Below are positions 60,106-64,000 of a stretch of DNA of 64,000 nt, one piece after another (position 1 is the first letter of the stretch; every line of letters starts with the position of its first letter). The notes under the pieces were generated by a model. The model was not told the DNA's origin. It made no database searches and was given only the letters and a program-made list of their open reading frames with translations. Source of the stretch: an uncultured Lachnospiraceae bacterium (lineage in GTDB: Bacteria; Bacillota; Clostridia; Lachnospirales; Lachnospiraceae); assembly GCA_902779575.1 (NCBI GenBank), contig CACZBW010000011.1, positions 33,864 through 97,863 on the forward strand, given 5' to 3'. The translations under genes and the position numbers were made by a program.

Positions 60106-61314
60106 ATGAAGAGACGGTACATGATAAAGAAAGCGGCCGCAGTTGTTTTCTGCGCCGGAATAGCTGCAGGTATGGGAGCTGTGAGCGCTTACGCTTCTGA
60201 CGGGGAAGAAAAATCCGGTTTCTTTTCGGATCTTCCCCAGTCCCTGGAGGAAGCCGCGGATGCGGCGTCCGACATGGCGCAGGCGGCGGGTGAGGCGGCT
60301 TCCGGATTGACGCAGTCCGCGTCGGATCTTGCGGGAACGGCAGTCGAGGCTGCCACCGAATTTACCCAGTCGGCCGGAGACGCAGCGTCAGAAATTGCGG
60401 ATGCCGCGGGAGAAACCGCGTCGGGACTGGCGGATGCGGCGTCAGGACTGGCGGATGCCGCGGGAGAGACTGCATCGGGACTGGCGGATGCGGCCGGAGA
60501 GACTGCATCGGGACTGGCGGATGCGGCGGGAGAGACCGCGTCAGGACTGGCGGAAGCAGCTTCAGAACTAGTGAATGCCGCCGGAGAAACTGCATCGGGA
60601 CTGGCGGATGCCGCAGGGGAAGCGGCGTCCGGTTTGACGGAGCTCCTGAGCGAACTGACCGGAGGGCTTTCCGACTCGGCGGCTGAAGGCGCGGAGGAGA
60701 TTCTGCAGGCTCTGGGTGAGACTCTTCCTGAGTTTAGCGAAGCTGTCGCTGATTTTGTGAAGGACAGCTGTGAAACGGCATCTCAGGCTGCGCAGGAAGC
60801 CCTGGAGCAGCTGAAGGAGAACAGTGCCCGGGTCATGGAAGTTGCCAGGGATGCCGTCAGTGAAATGGACAGCCTGGATTCAGAAAACCGGGATGCCATA
60901 AGGGCAGTGATCCGGAGAGCGATGGGTGAGGCAAATGAGCAGGGACTGTTTGGACGCAGCCTCCGGCCGGAGGCGCTGGATATCCTTGCGGATCTGGCTT
61001 CCGGAGCAATTCTGTACGGGGATCTTTACCGGAACGGAGAGATTTCCGTCTGGGAATACGCCGGAAATATGTCGGCCGTGATCTTTAAAGCAGGGCTGCC
61101 GCTCGGCGCCGAATTCCTCGGGAATCTGCTTCCGGTGCCCGGCGCGGGATATCTTGCCAGAGAGGCCGCCGTGTATCTGCTCTACAACTGTGAGGGGGAG
61201 GAGCTGACAGATCTTTTCAGTCCGGTACTGCCGGACAGCTTCGCGGAGACGGAGCAGGAATTATCTGAGACGCCTGACACGGAACTGCCCGCTGAGACAG
61301 AGGCGGATCTTTGA
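60106..61314 (+). CDS. Secreted protein with 11-residue amphipathic repeats
   Basis: A 402-residue exported protein. A signal peptide ends near VSAYA (about residue 30). From about residue 48 to 180 it is built from repeats of the form AGETASGLADA, an 11-residue period with Ala/Gly/Glu/Asp/Ser, reminiscent of LEA- or apolipoprotein-like amphipathic helices. A non-repetitive alpha-helical region (about 185-300) and a hydrophobic C-terminal segment (FKAGLPLGAEFLGNLLPVPGAG) follow, ending with a Glu/Thr-rich acidic tail. GGAGATAA precedes the ATG. Function unknown. Neighbouring repeat units are nearly identical at the DNA level, suggesting recent expansion. Confidence 0.82.
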   Translation: MKRRYMIKKAAAVVFCAGIAAGMGAVSAYASDGEEKSGFFSDLPQSLEEAADAASDMAQAAGEAASGLTQSASDLAGTAVEAATEFTQSAGDAASEIADAAGETASGLADAASGLADAAGETASGLADAAGETASGLADAAGETASGLAEAASELVNAAGETASGLADAAGEAASGLTELLSELTGGLSDSAAEGAEEILQALGETLPEFSEAVADFVKDSCETASQAAQEALEQLKENSARVMEVARDAVSEMDSLDSENRDAIRAVIRRAMGEANEQGLFGRSLRPEALDILADLASGAILYGDLYRNGEISVWEYAGNMSAVIFKAGLPLGAEFLGNLLPVPGAGYLAREAAVYLLYNCEGEELTDLFSPVLPDSFAETEQELSETPDTELPAETEADL

Positions 61315-61384
61315 TTGATTTTCACCGCAGAAAGTAAACAATCCGATAAGAAAACAGCCGGAAAGAAAGGGAGGAAAGGCATCT

Positions 61385-62512
61385 ATGGATAAAATCAGAG
61401 GAGTAAACCTTGGAAACTGGCTTGTTCTGGAGAAATGGATGAGTCCGGAACTGTACAGTGATACGACCGCGGAAGATGAGACCTATCTCTGCCTTCAGCT
61501 GAGCGAAGGGGAGAAAAGAAGCCGGCTCAAGGTTCACAGGGATCATTACATAACCTCCCGTGACTTTGCCTATATTGCGGAAAAAGGCTTCAACGCGGTG
61601 CGCCTTCCGGTTCCTTTCTTTGTGTTCGAGGATTACGGACCGTATGTACACTGTGCGGAATATGTGGATAAAGCCATGAAATGGGCCGGCGACTATCATC
61701 TGAAGGTGCTGCTGGACCTCCATACTGTGCCGGGGAGCCAGAACGGCTCCGACAATGCGGGAATCTGCGGCATTGTCCAGTGGGCCCAGTACCCGGAGCG
61801 CGTTGAAATTGCGCTGAGTGTACTGGAGCGGCTGGCTCTGCGCTATGGTCAGAATCCGGCCCTGCTTGGGATCGAGGTCCTGAATGAGCCTCAGCCGGTG
61901 GACGGACATCTGTCAAAACTGATGGAAACGATCGGCATCAATATCATGGAGCGCTATCAGCCGGTCGACAGGGAAGCCGCAAAGAAGAACAAAGGCTATA
62001 CAAAAGCCTGGCTGGAGCAGTTTTACCTTGACGCTTACGCGCGCATCCGTAAATATCTGCCCGTTGATAAAGCAGTCGTATTTGACGACGCCTTCGACAT
62101 CCACCATTTTGCGGACTGGGCCGCGGCGCAGAATTTTGAAAATGTGATTCTGGATACCCACCAGTACATCATGCTCGCCGACTGGATGCATCTGTGCGAG
62201 CCGGAGTATAAAGAATATGTCCGTTATGTCCGGGATGTCTTCACGGAGGAAGTTTCCTACGGGCAGGCGAAGGTTCCCACGATCTGCGGCGAATGGTGCC
62301 TCTTCAACGCCCAGCCCGGTCTCGGGGAGGAGAGCCCCGCTGTCCGGAAAGAGGTGTATACCGCCATCGCGAAGGCGCAGATGGAGGCCTTTGATCACTG
62401 CAGCGGCTGGTTCTACTGGTGCTATAAGACCCATCTGGATGATCCGGACTGGGACTGCTGGGACATCGGAAAATGCATCTCCAACGGATGGATGCCGGAC
62501 CGTTACAGCTGA
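61385..62512 (+). CDS. GH5 glycoside hydrolase (exo-1,3-beta-glucanase-like)
   Basis: A 375-residue family 5 glycosidase resembling exo-beta-1,3-glucanases. The opening is IRGVNLGNWLVLEKWMSPELY, similar to fungal and bacterial exo-glucanases of GH5. The acid/base glutamate is E168 in VLNEPQ, the nucleophile E303 in ICGEWC. Other barrel residues are in VLLDLHTVPGSQNGSDN and VILDTHQYIML. No signal peptide is present, so it is cytoplasmic and acts on imported glucan oligosaccharides. AAAGGGAGG lies before the ATG. It precedes the WYL regulator, with a 146-base gap. Confidence 0.88.
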   Translation: MDKIRGVNLGNWLVLEKWMSPELYSDTTAEDETYLCLQLSEGEKRSRLKVHRDHYITSRDFAYIAEKGFNAVRLPVPFFVFEDYGPYVHCAEYVDKAMKWAGDYHLKVLLDLHTVPGSQNGSDNAGICGIVQWAQYPERVEIALSVLERLALRYGQNPALLGIEVLNEPQPVDGHLSKLMETIGINIMERYQPVDREAAKKNKGYTKAWLEQFYLDAYARIRKYLPVDKAVVFDDAFDIHHFADWAAAQNFENVILDTHQYIMLADWMHLCEPEYKEYVRYVRDVFTEEVSYGQAKVPTICGEWCLFNAQPGLGEESPAVRKEVYTAIAKAQMEAFDHCSGWFYWCYKTHLDDPDWDCWDIGKCISNGWMPDRYS

Positions 62513-62658
62513 GCGGCCGGCCGCGACAGGTTTCGAAGGCATAGCTGTTTTAATGCGCGGGTCAGCAATTTGAATGGCGGTCGGGAAAGCCGCGGACGTT
62601 CGAAGGGCCGTAACTGCGGGGAAAAATCAGAGCGTACGGTCAGGGAGGACTGCGGGGA

Positions 62659-63684
62659 ATGAGTACGGAAATGGCTCTGGGAAGGGCAAATCTGAAAACG
62701 CTCTACATCATGAAAATCCTGACGGAACGCACGGATGAGACGCACCGCCTTAGCGCAAGCGAGATCCGGGATATCCTTATGCGGGAATATGACATCGACA
62801 TAGACCGCCGCACGATCTATACGGAGATGGAAAAACTGTCCGCCTTCGGCCTTGATATCGAGCTTGTGGGCGGGAAAGGGGCCGGATATTATCTCGCCTC
62901 GCGAAGCTTCGAGCTGCCTGAGCTCAAGCTTCTGGTGGACGCGGTGCAGTTCTCCAGGTTTATTACGGAAAAGAAGTCGGGGGAGCTGATCCGGAAGCTG
63001 GAGGGGCTCTGCAGCCGCGAGGAGGCCAGGCAGCTCAGCGGCCAGGTGGTCATCTACAACCGTCCCAAGACGACAAACGAGACCATTTACTACAATGTGG
63101 ACATGCTGCATACCGCGATATTCAACAGCCGGCAGATCGCATTTGTCTATGCGGACTGGACACTGAAGAAAAAGCTGGAACCCAGGCACGACGGGGCGGT
63201 TTACAGGGTTTCTCCGCTCCACCTGATATGGGACGATGAGAACTACTATCTGATCGGCTTTGACGAAAATGCGAAAAAAGTAAAGCATTACCGCGTGGAT
63301 AAAATGCGGAATATGGAAGTGCGGCCGGTGCGCCGGACGAAGAAGGCCATCGAGCAGAAAGTGGACCTTGCGGCTTTCTCTCGAAAAACTTTCGGCATGT
63401 TCGGCGGAGAGGATGAGGAAGTTTACCTTTTGTGTGAAAACCGCCTGATCGGCGTGATTCTTGACCGCTTCGGGACGGATGTCTGGGTGAAGCCGGAGGG
63501 GGAGGATCATTTTTCGGCGCACATGCCGGTGACGGTCAGCCCTCAGTTCTTCGGCTGGATTGCAGGCCTCGGAAGGGCGGTAAAGATCACGGGACCGGAA
63601 CCTGTAAGGCGGAAATATCTGGAATTTCTGAAGGGAATCCTTGAGGAGTACGGACGGGAGGAAGATGCGGTCCCTGAATCATGA
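62659..63684 (+). CDS. WYL domain-containing transcriptional regulator
   Basis: A 341-residue regulator. The N-terminal region (about 10-80) forms a winged helix-turn-helix (HRLSASEIRDILMREYDIDIDRRTIYTEMEKLSAFG). The WYL domain follows at about 140-220 (SPLHLIWDDENYYLIGFDENAKK, hallmark residues around YYLIG), and a C-terminal extension completes the protein. WYL domains sense nucleic acids or nucleotides; members regulate stress, metabolism or defence. No defence gene lies beside it here, and the upstream GH5 gene suggests a metabolic role. A GGGAGG site lies upstream of ATG 62659. Confidence 0.92.
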   Translation: MSTEMALGRANLKTLYIMKILTERTDETHRLSASEIRDILMREYDIDIDRRTIYTEMEKLSAFGLDIELVGGKGAGYYLASRSFELPELKLLVDAVQFSRFITEKKSGELIRKLEGLCSREEARQLSGQVVIYNRPKTTNETIYYNVDMLHTAIFNSRQIAFVYADWTLKKKLEPRHDGAVYRVSPLHLIWDDENYYLIGFDENAKKVKHYRVDKMRNMEVRPVRRTKKAIEQKVDLAAFSRKTFGMFGGEDEEVYLLCENRLIGVILDRFGTDVWVKPEGEDHFSAHMPVTVSPQFFGWIAGLGRAVKITGPEPVRRKYLEFLKGILEEYGREEDAVPES

Positions 63685-64000
63685 TGCTCTGCAGCTGTTT
63701 ACAGCCGCCGTTCCTCAGGACCTGAGATCATTTGTACTGCGGGCCTGCACCGCATCTTTGATGCTCCGGTCCCGGGCTTCCGGGAGCGGATCCTGCTGCG
63801 AAGCTTTTGGCTGACAATTATGAAGGAATTCTTAATTCCATATCCGGGATATTGACCGGCGGAGGCAATTGTGATATATCCCGAGTTTGCCACTTTATGA
63901 GAAATGAACGGAGCCAATTATGGCTCCGTTTCTTTATAAAATTTGAATTCATCTCATAAATAATGGATTTGATATTTTTGAGAAAATATACCTACTTTTA
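63685..64000. other. Right-end region without identified gene
   Basis: This 316-base end holds a hairpin terminator and AT-rich DNA but no convincing gene. A 72-codon frame on the minus strand (63699-63917) lacks a ribosome binding site and recognisable homology. Any gene here would run beyond the window. Confidence 0.4.
63907..63935 (+). terminator. Intrinsic terminator near right edge
   Basis: AACGGAGCCA (63907-63916) pairs perfectly with TGGCTCCGTT (63921-63930), followed by TCTTT. It could end the WYL transcript, though it lies 220 bases past that stop. Confidence 0.65.

Noticed and set aside
63699-63917. 72-codon minus-strand frame near the right edge
   Set aside because: No ribosome binding site and no recognisable homology; it overlaps the terminator region after the WYL gene.

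Overview
The window reads as chromosomal DNA of a gut- or rumen-type member of the Clostridia, most likely Lachnospiraceae (Bacillota). The basis is moderately high GC with strong AGGAGG-type ribosome binding sites, sigma-A-like promoters, a Gram-positive type LexA box, binding-protein ABC sugar transporters, a FeoA-FeoB fusion, a Tad/CpaF-type ATPase and many Bacillota-type families. No phage module, integrase, transposase or CRISPR array was found. The assignment is inferred from gene content, not from a marker gene.

Layout. 1-407: start of a GH2 glycosidase running off the left edge. 0.7-7.4 kb: MATE exporter, DUF89 protein, intracellular GH10 xylanase, FAD oxidoreductase, exported alpha/beta hydrolase. 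7.7-7.9 kb: a nest of hairpins belonging to a dispersed palindromic repeat. 8-10.8 kb: CDF metal exporter, moaC and an orphan modA. 11.2-18.7 kb: a carbohydrate locus (Gfo/Idh/MocA dehydrogenase, two VOC proteins, a sugar isomerase/epimerase, a binding protein with two permeases but no ATPase gene, and a convergent AraC regulator). The first permease is out of frame with its start codon at an A9 tract. 18.9-23.5 kb: a probable SOS cassette, with a Y-family DNA polymerase behind a promoter carrying two LexA-like boxes and several very small ORFs nearby.

23.6-35.2 kb: a flavodiiron-rubredoxin protein with a Tat-like signal, a second MATE exporter, a small SH3-like protein with a double-glycine leader, a DUF4003 protein, Ldh-family dehydrogenase, a beta-propeller lactonase, EamA transporter, nitroreductase, glycerate kinase and a D-2-hydroxyacid dehydrogenase (the last two suggest glycerate/hydroxypyruvate metabolism). 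35.5-39.2 kb: a three-gene tadA-tadB-tadC set with no pilin or peptidase. 39.4-44.4 kb: a ferric-iron-type ABC importer with a fused double permease and an ATPase carrying a large insertion. 44.5 kb: tRNA-Ala(GGC). 44.7-48.9 kb: Ig-like surface protein, lactate permease, rhomboid protease.

49.0-53.5 kb: a five-gene leftward feo operon (feoAB, Cys-rich membrane peptide, HMA protein, CmpB-type membrane protein, HD hydrolase) behind a promoter with a CCTAA/TTAGG operator-like palindrome. 53.9-63.7 kb: third MATE exporter, secreted beta-lactamase-fold hydrolase, fucO-like propanediol oxidoreductase, HAD hydrolase with a Fur-box-like sequence in its promoter, a secreted 11-residue-repeat protein, GH5 glucanase and a WYL regulator. 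The whole suggests a saccharolytic fermentative anaerobe with iron-responsive and DNA-damage-responsive genes.
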